A stretch of DNA of 6,772 nt, taken from contig PKWC01000225.1 of assembly GCA_003131925.1 (NCBI GenBank), positions 12,035-18,806 on the forward strand, written 5' to 3'. Position numbers and translations under genes: made by a program. The notes beneath the pieces were generated by a model that did not search any database, was not told where the DNA came from, and was given only the letters and a program-made list of their open reading frames with translations. The stretch comes from Alphaproteobacteria bacterium. GTDB taxonomy: Bacteria > Pseudomonadota > Alphaproteobacteria > Micropepsales > Micropepsaceae. Below are positions 1 to 5,670 of this stretch, piece after piece (the first letter of the stretch is position 1; every line of letters begins with the position of its first letter).

Positions 1-44
1 CCCCTCCGCCTCGCTGCGCTCGTCACCTCCCCCACGTAGGGGGA
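1..44. repeat. C-rich palindromic intergenic repeat at window edge
   Basis: The stretch has a GC-rich segment reading like 'CCTCGCTGCGCTCG', followed by an inverted repeat at 28-44 (TCCCCC, 5-nt spacer, GGGGGA). It lies beyond the 3' end of the DUF1150 gene, so it could help end transcription of the hsp20 unit, but there is no T-run on the minus strand. C-rich palindromes of this kind are often dispersed between genes in alphaproteobacteria. Membership of a repeat family is an inference from its look only, and the left boundary may be outside the window. Confidence 0.45.
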
Positions 45-115
45 ACAAAAGAGAGGATTTGGGGACGCAAGAGCAAAAACGGTGAAAGCCTGGGTGAGGG
101 GGAACCGAGCGTGCC

Positions 116-376
116 TCAGTGCAGGCTCAGCGGCGTCAGCTCGTTCTCGATAGCGGCGCCATAGGCGGATTCCCACGCATCGGTGAAGCCGAGCACGCTT
201 CCGTCGCTCGCGTGCAGGACATAGAGCTTCACATTGTCGGGAACCCTTATGCCGGGAGGCAGAATCCCCATGCGTCGCGCCTCGATGGCGGGCGTGGGCT
301 TGATGTAGGCGATGCGGCCGCCAAAGGGCCCGGCGCCGATCGCGTCGATGTCTGAAATATCCCTCATGTTACTCAT
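116..376 (-). CDS. DUF1150 family protein, partner of Hsp20
   Basis: This is a small cytoplasmic protein of 86 residues with no signal peptide or membrane segment. It fits the DUF1150 family of alphaproteobacteria, with a central 'KLYVLHASDGSVLGFTD' segment and the typical C-terminal 'ELTPLSLH'. The family has no known biochemical role but is commonly found next to small heat-shock protein genes, as here. The chosen start is the ATG at 376. An AAGGAG Shine-Dalgarno sequence lies 9 nt upstream, and an in-frame ATG at 397 would lie deeper in hsp20 without such a site. The start overlaps the hsp20 stop codon by 8 nt (TATGAGTAA), so translation is probably coupled and the two are probably co-transcribed. 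A heat-linked role is inferred from context only. Confidence 0.85.
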   Translation of the reverse strand: MSNMRDISDIDAIGAGPFGGRIAYIKPTPAIEARRMGILPPGIRVPDNVKLYVLHASDGSVLGFTDAWESAYGAAIENELTPLSLH

Positions 377-827
377 AACGCGTCTCCTTCCGGTCACGTT
401 CCGCGCCCATCCCGTCCGCGTCGGATCTTATGTCGATCTTGCGGACCACACTTTCAAGCTTTGGGCGGCCAAGCTCGATGAACAGCATTCCGTGTTCGAG
501 CGCGGCGCCGGTCACTTCGATACCTTCCGCCAGCACGAAGGCGCGCTCAAACGGGCGCGCGGCAATGCCGCGATAGATGAACGTGCGCTCGCCATTCTCC
601 GACCGGTGCCCGCGCACGATCAGTTGCCGGTCCTCGAGCGTGACGCTCAGCTCGTCGCGGCTGAATCCGGCCACCGCGAGCGTGATGCGCAGCCTGTTGG
701 CCGCCAGAGTTTCGATGTTGCAGGGTGGATAGGATTCGCCTGCGCTCTTTGCAGTGCGTTCGATAAGCTGTTCGAGATGGTCGAAGCCAAGAAGAAACGG
801 GCTGCCGAAAGCTGAATTGCGGTTCAT
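369..827 (-). CDS. Hsp20 family small heat-shock protein (IbpA/HspA-like)
   Basis: This is a 152-residue alpha-crystallin-domain chaperone, an ATP-independent holdase that binds unfolding proteins in the cytoplasm until DnaK/ClpB refold them. The N-terminal arm is 'FGSPFLLGFDHLEQLIER'. The 'YPPCNIE' motif (33-39) opens the alpha-crystallin domain, followed by 'LRITLAVAGFSRDELSV' (46-62), 'YRGIAARPFERAF' (85-97) and the family G-x-L signature as 'GMLFIEL' (113-119). A C-terminal I-x-I motif, IDI at 131-133, is used for oligomer assembly in this family. Length and motifs match the rhizobial HspA/IbpA type. The start at 827 has an AGGAGG site ending 9 nt upstream; an in-frame start at 902 would add an unrelated basic stretch and remove the leader. 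It is the first gene of a unit with the DUF1150 gene. Expression is probably heat-induced through a sigma-32-like promoter and a leader hairpin that masks the Shine-Dalgarno. Confidence 0.93.
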   Translation of the reverse strand: MNRNSAFGSPFLLGFDHLEQLIERTAKSAGESYPPCNIETLAANRLRITLAVAGFSRDELSVTLEDRQLIVRGHRSENGERTFIYRGIAARPFERAFVLAEGIEVTGAALEHGMLFIELGRPKLESVVRKIDIRSDADGMGAERDRKETRYE

Positions 828-918
828 GTTCAAAGCCCTCCTTTGAGCGGCTTTGCCGGCTCCGCTTGTGCGGCCGCCGATTGTGGCAGGTTTGCGGCCC
901 ACAAAGGGCGCCGCGCCT
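828..918 (-). promoter_or_regulatory. ROSE-like RNA thermometer leader of hsp20
   Basis: Read on the minus strand, the last part of the leader folds into a hairpin at 855-831. CAAAGCC pairs with GGCTTTG (7 bp), then there is one unpaired G, CTC pairs with GAG, and the loop is AAAG. The right arm plus loop carries the hsp20 Shine-Dalgarno AGGAGG, and the hairpin ends 3 nt before the ATG. ROSE elements of rhizobial hsp20 genes have a U(U/C)GCU anti-SD strand with an unpaired G facing the SD; here the strand reads CCGCU with the G bulged. Further upstream, GGCCGC and GCGGAGCC can form a second stem. The upstream limit assumes a start of transcription near 918. Pairings were found by eye; no folding energy was computed. 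Confidence 0.6.
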
Positions 919-925
919 GGATAGA

Positions 926-953
926 ATGTGGGGAATGCGCGGCACGGATCAAG
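926..953 (-). promoter_or_regulatory. Candidate sigma-32-type promoter of hsp20
   Basis: On the minus strand a -35-like CTTGATC (953-947) is followed after 13 nt by CCCCACAT (933-926). The heat-shock sigma consensus is about CTTGAAA and CCCCATNT with 11-16 nt between, so both boxes match in part with suitable spacing. It lies about 100 nt ahead of the hsp20 start, giving a leader of about 90 nt, a usual length for ROSE leaders. The match to the alphaproteobacterial form (CTTG, 17-18 nt, CYTAT) is weaker. The site also lies just upstream of the divergent pabBC gene. Confidence 0.35.
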
Positions 954-987
954 AACCCGAATTGCCTGCGATTCCGGAGCATGGCCG

Positions 988-2766
988 ATGTCGACGCCCC
1001 AAATCGTGCTTGACGATCCGCGAAGCGCCGGCGAACGGATCTGTGCCCGTCCGCTCGAAGTGGTTCGCGCCGACGCAATCGGGCAGGTGGACGCCGCTTT
1101 TGCGAAGCTCGAAGAAGCGCTCGCCGCGGGCCGGCACGCAGCAGGATATTTCTCGTATGAACTCGGTTACGCGCTCGAGCGGCGCCTTGTTCCTCTCATG
1201 CCGTCCTCACGCAATGTTCCGCTCTTGTGGTTCGGTATCTTCGCCGATTGCGAATTTGGCGGCGGATGCGCGGACGAATCCGCGCCAAGCGTCCATGCGG
1301 GAAGGCTCGTGCATGAATGGGACGAAGCGCGCTACACCGCTTCATTCGAACGGATTCGCGCGTTCATCGCCGCCGGCGATCTCTATCAGGCCAATCTGAG
1401 CTACCGCGCGCGATTCGCGTTTGTGGGCGAGCCGTATGCGTTCTATCGCGAACTCCGCAGCCGCGCGCGTGCGCGTCATTGCGCCTTCATCGACGATGGC
1501 GAGCGGCAGATCGTGAGCATCTCTCCGGAACTGTTCTTCGACATTTCGCCCGCGGGCGTAGTGCGGACGCGGCCGATGAAGGGCACGGCGGCGCGCGGCA
1601 CGACCACGGAGGAGGACAGTGCGGCGCGCGCGCGGCTTGCGGCGAGCGAGAAGGAGCGCGCCGAAAATCTGATGATCGTCGATCTTGTGCGCAACGATCT
1701 CTCCCGCATCGCAATTCCGGGAAGCGTCGAAGTGGAGAATCTTTTCGAAGTGGAGACCTATCCGACCGTCCACCAACTCGTGTCGACGGTCGCGGCGCGC
1801 CTCGCGCCGCGGATGCGCGTGGAGACCATTGTCCGGGCGCTGTTTCCCTGCGGCTCCGTGACCGGCGCGCCCAAGATTCGCGCCATGGAGGTGATCCGCG
1901 AAATCGAGACGAGCCCGCGCGGTGTCTATTGTGGCGCCATCGGATATTTTGCACCCGACGGATCGGCGGCTTTCAACGTCGCAATCCGTACACTGACAAT
2001 TAGCGGAGGGAACGGCGAACTTGGCATTGGCGGCGCCATCGTGTTCGATTCGCGGGCGCGGGCGGAATATGAGGAGTGCCGCGTCAAGGCGCGCTTCTAC
2101 GAGGCAGCGCGCCATCCTTTGCAGCTGATCGAAACGCTGCGATACGAACCGGGCGTGGGATTTCTCCGCCTCGACCGGCATCTCGCGCGCATCGCGTCGT
2201 CGGCTGCGGCGCTCGGTTTCGAGTTCGACGCGGCTTGTGCCGGGCACGAATTGCAGCGATGCGTTGCGGGCCGGTTCGAAACCCTGCGCGTGCGCCTCAC
2301 GCTTCATGAGGACGGCATGATGTGCGCCGAGGCCGAACCGTTCATTGCTGCTCCTGTTCCGTGGCGGTTCGCGGTTTCACCCGTACGCGTGTCGAGCGGC
2401 GACCCGCTCCTGCGCCACAAGACAAACCGGCGCGTGCTTCACGACACCGAACATGCACGGCTTTCCGCCGGGCTTGGCTGCGACGAGGTTCTGTTCCTCA
2501 ACGAGCACGACCAACTGACCGAAGGCAGCCGCACGAACATTTTCCTTGAGATCGAGGGTCGGCTCCTGACTCCCTCCCTTGCATCGGGCTTGCTCAATGG
2601 CTGCCTCCGTCGCGAACTTCTCGACGAAGGAAGCTGCTTCGAAGCCCTGCTCACAAGCGCCGATCTGGACAGCGCAGAAAGGGTGTTCGTCGGCAATTCC
2701 CTGCGCGGGCTCGTCCCGGCAATACAAGTGCCTCATGCCGAACCCTACGGGATTCACACAACGTGA
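988..2766 (+). CDS. pabBC: PabB-PabC fusion: aminodeoxychorismate synthase component I / ADC lyase
   Basis: This 592-residue bifunctional enzyme makes p-aminobenzoate for folate in the cytoplasm. The N-terminal half turns chorismate plus ammonia into 4-amino-4-deoxychorismate (ADC); the C-terminal half, a PLP fold-type IV lyase, releases pyruvate to give p-aminobenzoate. The PabB part (about 1-365) shows 'SISPELFF', 'RPMKGTAARG' with the PabB-type lysine K198 (TrpE has alanine in this motif), 'VDLVRNDLSRI' (231-241), 'GSVTGAPK' (ending at K296) and 'EYEECRVKARF'. The PabC part (about 380-590) shows 'LIETLRYEPG', 'RHKTNRR' with K478 as the likely PLP Schiff-base lysine, 'DEVLFLNEHDQLTEGSRTN' and 'SGLLNGCLRREL'. 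The start at 988 has GGAG 8 nt upstream; the in-frame ATG at 928 adds unrelated residues. No PabA glutaminase is encoded here, so ammonia must come from a PabA/TrpG elsewhere. Confidence 0.93.
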   Translation: MSTPQIVLDDPRSAGERICARPLEVVRADAIGQVDAAFAKLEEALAAGRHAAGYFSYELGYALERRLVPLMPSSRNVPLLWFGIFADCEFGGGCADESAPSVHAGRLVHEWDEARYTASFERIRAFIAAGDLYQANLSYRARFAFVGEPYAFYRELRSRARARHCAFIDDGERQIVSISPELFFDISPAGVVRTRPMKGTAARGTTTEEDSAARARLAASEKERAENLMIVDLVRNDLSRIAIPGSVEVENLFEVETYPTVHQLVSTVAARLAPRMRVETIVRALFPCGSVTGAPKIRAMEVIREIETSPRGVYCGAIGYFAPDGSAAFNVAIRTLTISGGNGELGIGGAIVFDSRARAEYEECRVKARFYEAARHPLQLIETLRYEPGVGFLRLDRHLARIASSAAALGFEFDAACAGHELQRCVAGRFETLRVRLTLHEDGMMCAEAEPFIAAPVPWRFAVSPVRVSSGDPLLRHKTNRRVLHDTEHARLSAGLGCDEVLFLNEHDQLTEGSRTNIFLEIEGRLLTPSLASGLLNGCLRRELLDEGSCFEALLTSADLDSAERVFVGNSLRGLVPAIQVPHAEPYGIHTT

Positions 2767-2771
2767 CTCCT

Positions 2772-2812
2772 ACAGGTTCCTCCCCCGCGCTTCGCGCGGA
2801 GGAGGAACCTGT
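2772..2812. terminator. Strong palindrome between convergent genes, probable terminator or intergenic repeat
   Basis: A 41-nt imperfect palindrome has 12 paired bases (ACAGGTTCCTCC with GGAGGAACCTGT), one C/A mismatch, then six more pairs closing a 3-nt TTC loop. It starts 5 nt after the pabBC stop and lies between pabBC (plus) and the Cys-rich gene (minus), so it can act as a two-way terminator. There is no T-run on either side, so it is not a classical intrinsic terminator. It may instead belong to a dispersed palindrome family; it shares CCTCCCCC with the element at 28-44. Confidence 0.6.
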
Positions 2813-2881
2813 GGCGAGACCGTTGAGAAGTGTGAATGTCGTAGTGCTGAATCTGAGGCATGAGGATCGGTCAAGCGGGGT

Positions 2882-3211
2882 TCACACCGCGGGAGCCGGT
2901 GCGAGAGCTGGAATCTCCAAATTGTTGTCGCAATCCGCCTGACGGTCCCGGACGCGAATACAACTGGCGCGGCGGTGAAATGCCTCGTCGTCAAGCGGCT
3001 GGGCGGCAAGCTTGGCGGTCCGAAGATGCGGACAGACCATTGTCGGTTTGCCGGCGGGATTACGATGGGTGCAGCTTCTGCTGTACTCGTTCCAGTCGAA
3101 ACTCTTCCATCCCCCGCAACCGTGAACGATCTCTCCTTCCACCGCGAAGTCGCACCTCGCGCATTCGGCGAGGAAATATTGGTGCAGACACTGACGTTGG
3201 ACGCTGGCCAT
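2882..3211 (-). CDS. Small Cys-rich protein of unknown function, possibly metal-binding
   Basis: I do not recognise this 109-residue protein. It has eight cysteines (8, 17, 20, 32, 47, 60, 84, 94), including 'CARC' (17-20), 'HGCGGW' (30-35), 'SCTH' (46-49) and 'VCPH' (59-62), plus the aromatic pattern 'SFDWNEY' (37-43). The Cys/His spacing over residues 8-62 suggests a zinc or other metal fold; the tail after residue 70 looks less ordered. There is no signal peptide or membrane segment. The start at 3211 has CAGGAG 6 nt upstream, which favours it over an in-frame ATG at 3235. It is convergent with pabBC and divergent from the DUF3300 gene. Two overlapping plus-strand reading frames (2860-3333 and 2975-3418) show no domain-like pattern and lack a good ribosome site, so the minus frame is preferred. 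A function is not assigned. Confidence 0.6.
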   Translation of the reverse strand: MASVQRQCLHQYFLAECARCDFAVEGEIVHGCGGWKSFDWNEYSRSCTHRNPAGKPTMVCPHLRTAKLAAQPLDDEAFHRRASCIRVRDRQADCDNNLEIPALAPAPAV

Positions 3212-3496
3212 GGCGCTCTCCTGGGCGCCAATCAATTTCGACCCAACATGTTAGGATTTGCTTGCAAGTACAGATCGGCATTGATGCAAGATTGCCGGGA
3301 TCCATCCGCGGCACGAGCGGAATTCCCGCCTGAGGGCCGGGTGCGTAAGGTGTTGGCGCTCACCCCGGATCGGCCCACTTGTTCGAGAGAGGGAGAATTG
3401 AACTCGCAACCTGGTTGACCCATATCAACCGATGGATCCGCGGAGCTTGAGAGCGTCGCGGTATTCAGAGCATGTTCAGTTTTGAAAGGCCCGATT
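3212..3496. promoter_or_regulatory. Divergent intergenic region, no gene seen
   Basis: This 285-bp gap lies between the minus-strand Cys-rich gene and the plus-strand DUF3300 gene and should hold both promoters. It contains the FNR/FixK-like box at 3413-3430. The Cys-rich gene's ribosome site sits in a small hairpin loop at its left end (3211-3230). No convincing sigma-70 -35/-10 pair was seen for the Cys-rich gene, and no further reading frame looks like a gene. Confidence 0.5.
3413..3430. promoter_or_regulatory. FNR/FixK-type operator ahead of the DUF3300-DUF2950 unit
   Basis: The sequence GGTTGA-CCCATA-TCAACC is a perfect 6-bp inverted repeat with a 6-nt spacer. Its core TTGAC-N4-ATCAA (3415-3428) matches the FNR/FixK/Anr consensus TTGAT-N4-ATCAA at 9 of 10 positions. 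Its centre is about 75 nt upstream of the DUF3300 start. If it acts as a class II activator site centred at -41.5, transcription would begin near 3463 and the leader would be about 34 nt. Regulators of this family respond to low oxygen. Use by the divergent Cys-rich gene (centre about 210 nt from its start) is possible but less likely. Confidence 0.6.
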
Positions 3497-4585
3497 ATGA
3501 AATCTCTCAGGCTTCTGGCCGCTGCGGCGTTGATGGGGATTTCGGCGATCGTGTCGGCGGCATGCCTTGGGCAGGATGCGCCGCCTCCCGCGCCGCAGGC
3601 TGCCGTGCCGGCCTCAGCGCCATTGACGCAGCCGCAGCTGGATCAGCTCGTGGCGCCGGTGGCGCTTTATGACGATCCTCTGCTCGCCGACATCCTGACG
3701 GCATCGACATACCCGCTCGAAGTCGTCGAGGCCCATCGCTGGGTCTCCGAACCGGACAATGCCGGGCTCAAAGGCGATGCCCTGACGACGGCGCTTGCCG
3801 GACAGAGCTGGGATCCCAGTGTGAAAGCGCTGGTGCCGTTTCCGGATGTTCTGGAAAACATGGACAGTCATCTGGATTGGACGGAGAGCCTTGGCGAAGC
3901 GTTTCTCGCGCAACAGGGCGATGTGATGGACGCCGTGCAACGTTTGCGGCACCAGGCCGAGACGGCAGGCACGCTCAAATCCTCGCCGCAGGAAACAGTG
4001 GCAAGCGATGGCGGCGACGTCACGATTTCATCGCCGCCGTCCGATGTGATCTATGTGCCGGATTACGATCCGTGGTGCGCTTACGGCCCGTGGCCCTATC
4101 CGATCTACGGGCCGTATTACTACGCGCCGTGGAACGGGTATTGCGGCCCTGACGATTCTCTTGTCGCTTGGGACGCGGGAGTATTCCTTCCATTCGCCTA
4201 TTGGGGATGGGGCGATTTCGATTGGCACAACCATCACATCCGGATCGATCGCGGCCGCTACGATCGGTATCATCCCGGTCACGAGCCGGCAGGTAATGTC
4301 TGGCAGCACGATCCGACCCATCGCGCCGGAGTGCCCTATGGCAACCCGCGCAATGTGCAACAATTCCGACCTGCGCAGGAAAGTCCTCCATCGTTCCGCG
4401 GCTATGAAGGACGCGACGGCGACACGTTCGGTTCGTCGCGGTCGAGCGCGCCGGCCTTCGAGAGCTTCGGCTCGGGACAGGAAACGAGAATGCAATCGGA
4501 GCGCGGACAGAGCAGCCGCGGCGGGATGTTCGGCGGAGGCGGCTTCGGCGGCGGCCATGGGGGCGGTTCCCGGGGACATCGATGA
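3497..4585 (+). CDS. DUF3300 domain exported protein
   Basis: This 362-residue protein has an N-terminal signal peptide: 'MKSLRLL', a hydrophobic stretch, then 'SAAC' near residue 22. The site resembles a weak lipobox but has Ser at -3, so it may be a lipoprotein or a normally cleaved periplasmic protein. The DUF3300 domain starts near residue 43 with 'LTQPQLDQLVAPVALYDDPLLADILTAS' read in parts, and includes 'DVIYVPDYDP' and the aromatic 'CAYGPWPYPIYGPYYYAPW' (from 194). The C-terminal third is polar and low-complexity, ending in a Gly/His-rich tail. E. coli YacH has the same domain; its function is unknown. The start at 3497 has GAAAGG 7 nt upstream, and a TTG at 3482 would spoil the signal peptide. 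It is the first gene of a probable operon with the DUF2950 gene and lies behind the FNR/FixK-like box. Low oxygen control is inferred. Confidence 0.88.
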   Translation: MKSLRLLAAAALMGISAIVSAACLGQDAPPPAPQAAVPASAPLTQPQLDQLVAPVALYDDPLLADILTASTYPLEVVEAHRWVSEPDNAGLKGDALTTALAGQSWDPSVKALVPFPDVLENMDSHLDWTESLGEAFLAQQGDVMDAVQRLRHQAETAGTLKSSPQETVASDGGDVTISSPPSDVIYVPDYDPWCAYGPWPYPIYGPYYYAPWNGYCGPDDSLVAWDAGVFLPFAYWGWGDFDWHNHHIRIDRGRYDRYHPGHEPAGNVWQHDPTHRAGVPYGNPRNVQQFRPAQESPPSFRGYEGRDGDTFGSSRSSAPAFESFGSGQETRMQSERGQSSRGGMFGGGGFGGGHGGGSRGHR

Positions 4586-4626
4586 CCGCCAAACATCCGC
4601 TCTTCATCGACAGGAAACATTGTGCC

Positions 4627-5556
4627 ATGGACAAGACTCTTTCAGCTGCCGTGAAGCCATTCATTCTCACCCTCGGCATCGGCGCGCTATGTTGGAGCAG
4701 CGCAAGCTTTGCGGCCGCCAGGCCGCAAACCTTCGCCAGCCCCGAAAAGGCTGTCGATGCGCTCGTCGCCGCCTCCCGCAACAACGATTCGACCGAGTTG
4801 CTCAGGCTCTTCGGTTCGGCGGGAAAGGATCTGATCAGCTCGGGCGATCCGGTGGCCGACAAGGATATGCGCGCGCGATTTGTCGAGCGTTTCGGCAAGG
4901 GCGAGAAAATTCTCAGCGATACCGCGAACAAGGCGACGCTCGTCATCGGCACCGAAGAATGGCCCTTTCCAATCCCGCTCGTGAAGCAGGGCGGCGTCTG
5001 GCATTTCGACGCCGCGGGGGGAGCACAGGAAATCCTCAACCGCCGGATTGGCCGCAACGAACTGAGCGCAATCGCCGTCTGTCGCGATTACGTCATGGCG
5101 CAGCATGAATATGCCGCCGATCTCGAGGCCGAAAAGAAGCCCTCCGAATATGCGCAGAAAATCGTCAGCAGCCCCGGCCAGCATGACGGTCTCTACTGGC
5201 AGGTCCAGCCGGGCGAGCGCGAAAGCCCCATCGGTCCGCAAATGGCGCATGCCCGCGCGGAGGGTTACGATTCCGCAGACGTACCGCACGCGCCCTATCA
5301 CGGCTATTTCTATAAAGTCCTCACGCGGCAGGGCGCGGAAGCTCCGGGCGGCGCGCGCGATTACATCGCCGGCGGACATATGACAGCGGGTTTCGCGCTC
5401 ATCGCGTTTCCCGCGAAATACGGAGATTCGGGTGTGATGACGTTTGTCGTCAATCAGGCCGGTATCGTGTTCGAAAAGGATCTCGGACCCAATACGGCGA
5501 GCGTCGCAACCGCGATCGCGGAATTCAATCCCGATGCCACATGGAAGACGCGTTGA
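4627..5556 (+). CDS. DUF2950 family exported protein
   Basis: This 309-residue protein has a signal peptide: 'MDKTLSAAVKP', hydrophobic core 'FILTLGIGALCW', and probable cleavage after 'SSASFA'. The mature part fits DUF2950 through its length: 'FASPEKAVDALVAA' near the N-terminus, 'VKQGGVWHFDAAGGAQEILNRRIGRNE', 'SPIGPQMAHARAEGY', 'PYHGYFYKVLTRQG', 'DYIAGGHMTAGFALIAFPAKYG' and 'GVMTFVVNQAGIVFEKDLG', each read in parts. The family function is unknown; it is probably periplasmic. The start at 4627 has AGGAA about 10 nt upstream and gives a normal signal peptide. An in-frame ATG at 4582 overlaps the DUF3300 stop as ATGA and would add 15 residues before it; coupling by that route cannot be excluded. 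The gene lies 41 nt after DUF3300, so co-transcription is likely. The two domains are often neighbours in bacteria, which suggests a shared envelope task. Confidence 0.88.
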   Translation: MDKTLSAAVKPFILTLGIGALCWSSASFAAARPQTFASPEKAVDALVAASRNNDSTELLRLFGSAGKDLISSGDPVADKDMRARFVERFGKGEKILSDTANKATLVIGTEEWPFPIPLVKQGGVWHFDAAGGAQEILNRRIGRNELSAIAVCRDYVMAQHEYAADLEAEKKPSEYAQKIVSSPGQHDGLYWQVQPGERESPIGPQMAHARAEGYDSADVPHAPYHGYFYKVLTRQGAEAPGGARDYIAGGHMTAGFALIAFPAKYGDSGVMTFVVNQAGIVFEKDLGPNTASVATAIAEFNPDATWKTR

Positions 5557-5670
5557 AGTTTCAATTTATTCCCAGCAGACTTTTTATACCCAGCAGACTT
5601 TGGCGTTGGCGATGGGATAAGTTATCAACCGCGCTGAAATTGAACCGGTGCGTCGCATTACGACTGGGCT
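5557..5670. other. Short intergenic gap after the DUF2950 gene
   Basis: The 114-bp gap separates the plus-strand DUF2950 gene from the minus-strand recombinase. It is more AT-rich than its surroundings at its left end. It holds two direct repeat copies (5567-5601) and a small palindrome GATAA-G-TTATC (5616-5626). No clear intrinsic terminator was found for the DUF3300-DUF2950 unit. The gap may contain host sequence next to an integrated element. Confidence 0.5.
5567..5601. repeat. Two-copy direct repeat, 18-nt period
   Basis: The 17-nt units TATTCCCAGCAGACTTT (5567-5583) and TATACCCAGCAGACTTT (5585-5601) differ at one position. They lie just past the DUF2950 stop. They could be a protein-binding pair, a slippage duplication, or part of a longer array cut down by recombination. 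Nothing in the sequence decides between these. Confidence 0.7.

Noticed and set aside
1342..2307. Long minus-strand frame of 321 codons inside pabBC
   Set aside because: It is antisense to clear PabB motifs, has an Arg/Ala-rich shadow composition and matches no family.
3380..3415. Second tRNA-like T-loop (GTTCAATTC, minus strand)
   Set aside because: The T-stem has a mismatch, the expected CCA is absent and no acceptor partner is found, so it is probably chance.
2860..3418. Two overlapping plus-strand frames (2860-3333 and 2975-3418)
   Set aside because: They oppose the Cys-rich minus gene, which has a better ribosome site and ordered Cys motifs; neither plus frame has a recognisable pattern.
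4020..5057. Long minus-strand frame of 345 codons across the DUF3300-DUF2950 junction
   Set aside because: It is a shadow of two well-supported genes, is Arg/Ser-rich and lacks a domain pattern.
4053..5108. Plus-strand frame of 351 codons in a second frame over DUF3300-DUF2950
   Set aside because: It overlaps both genes fully and its composition is typical of a shifted GC-rich frame.
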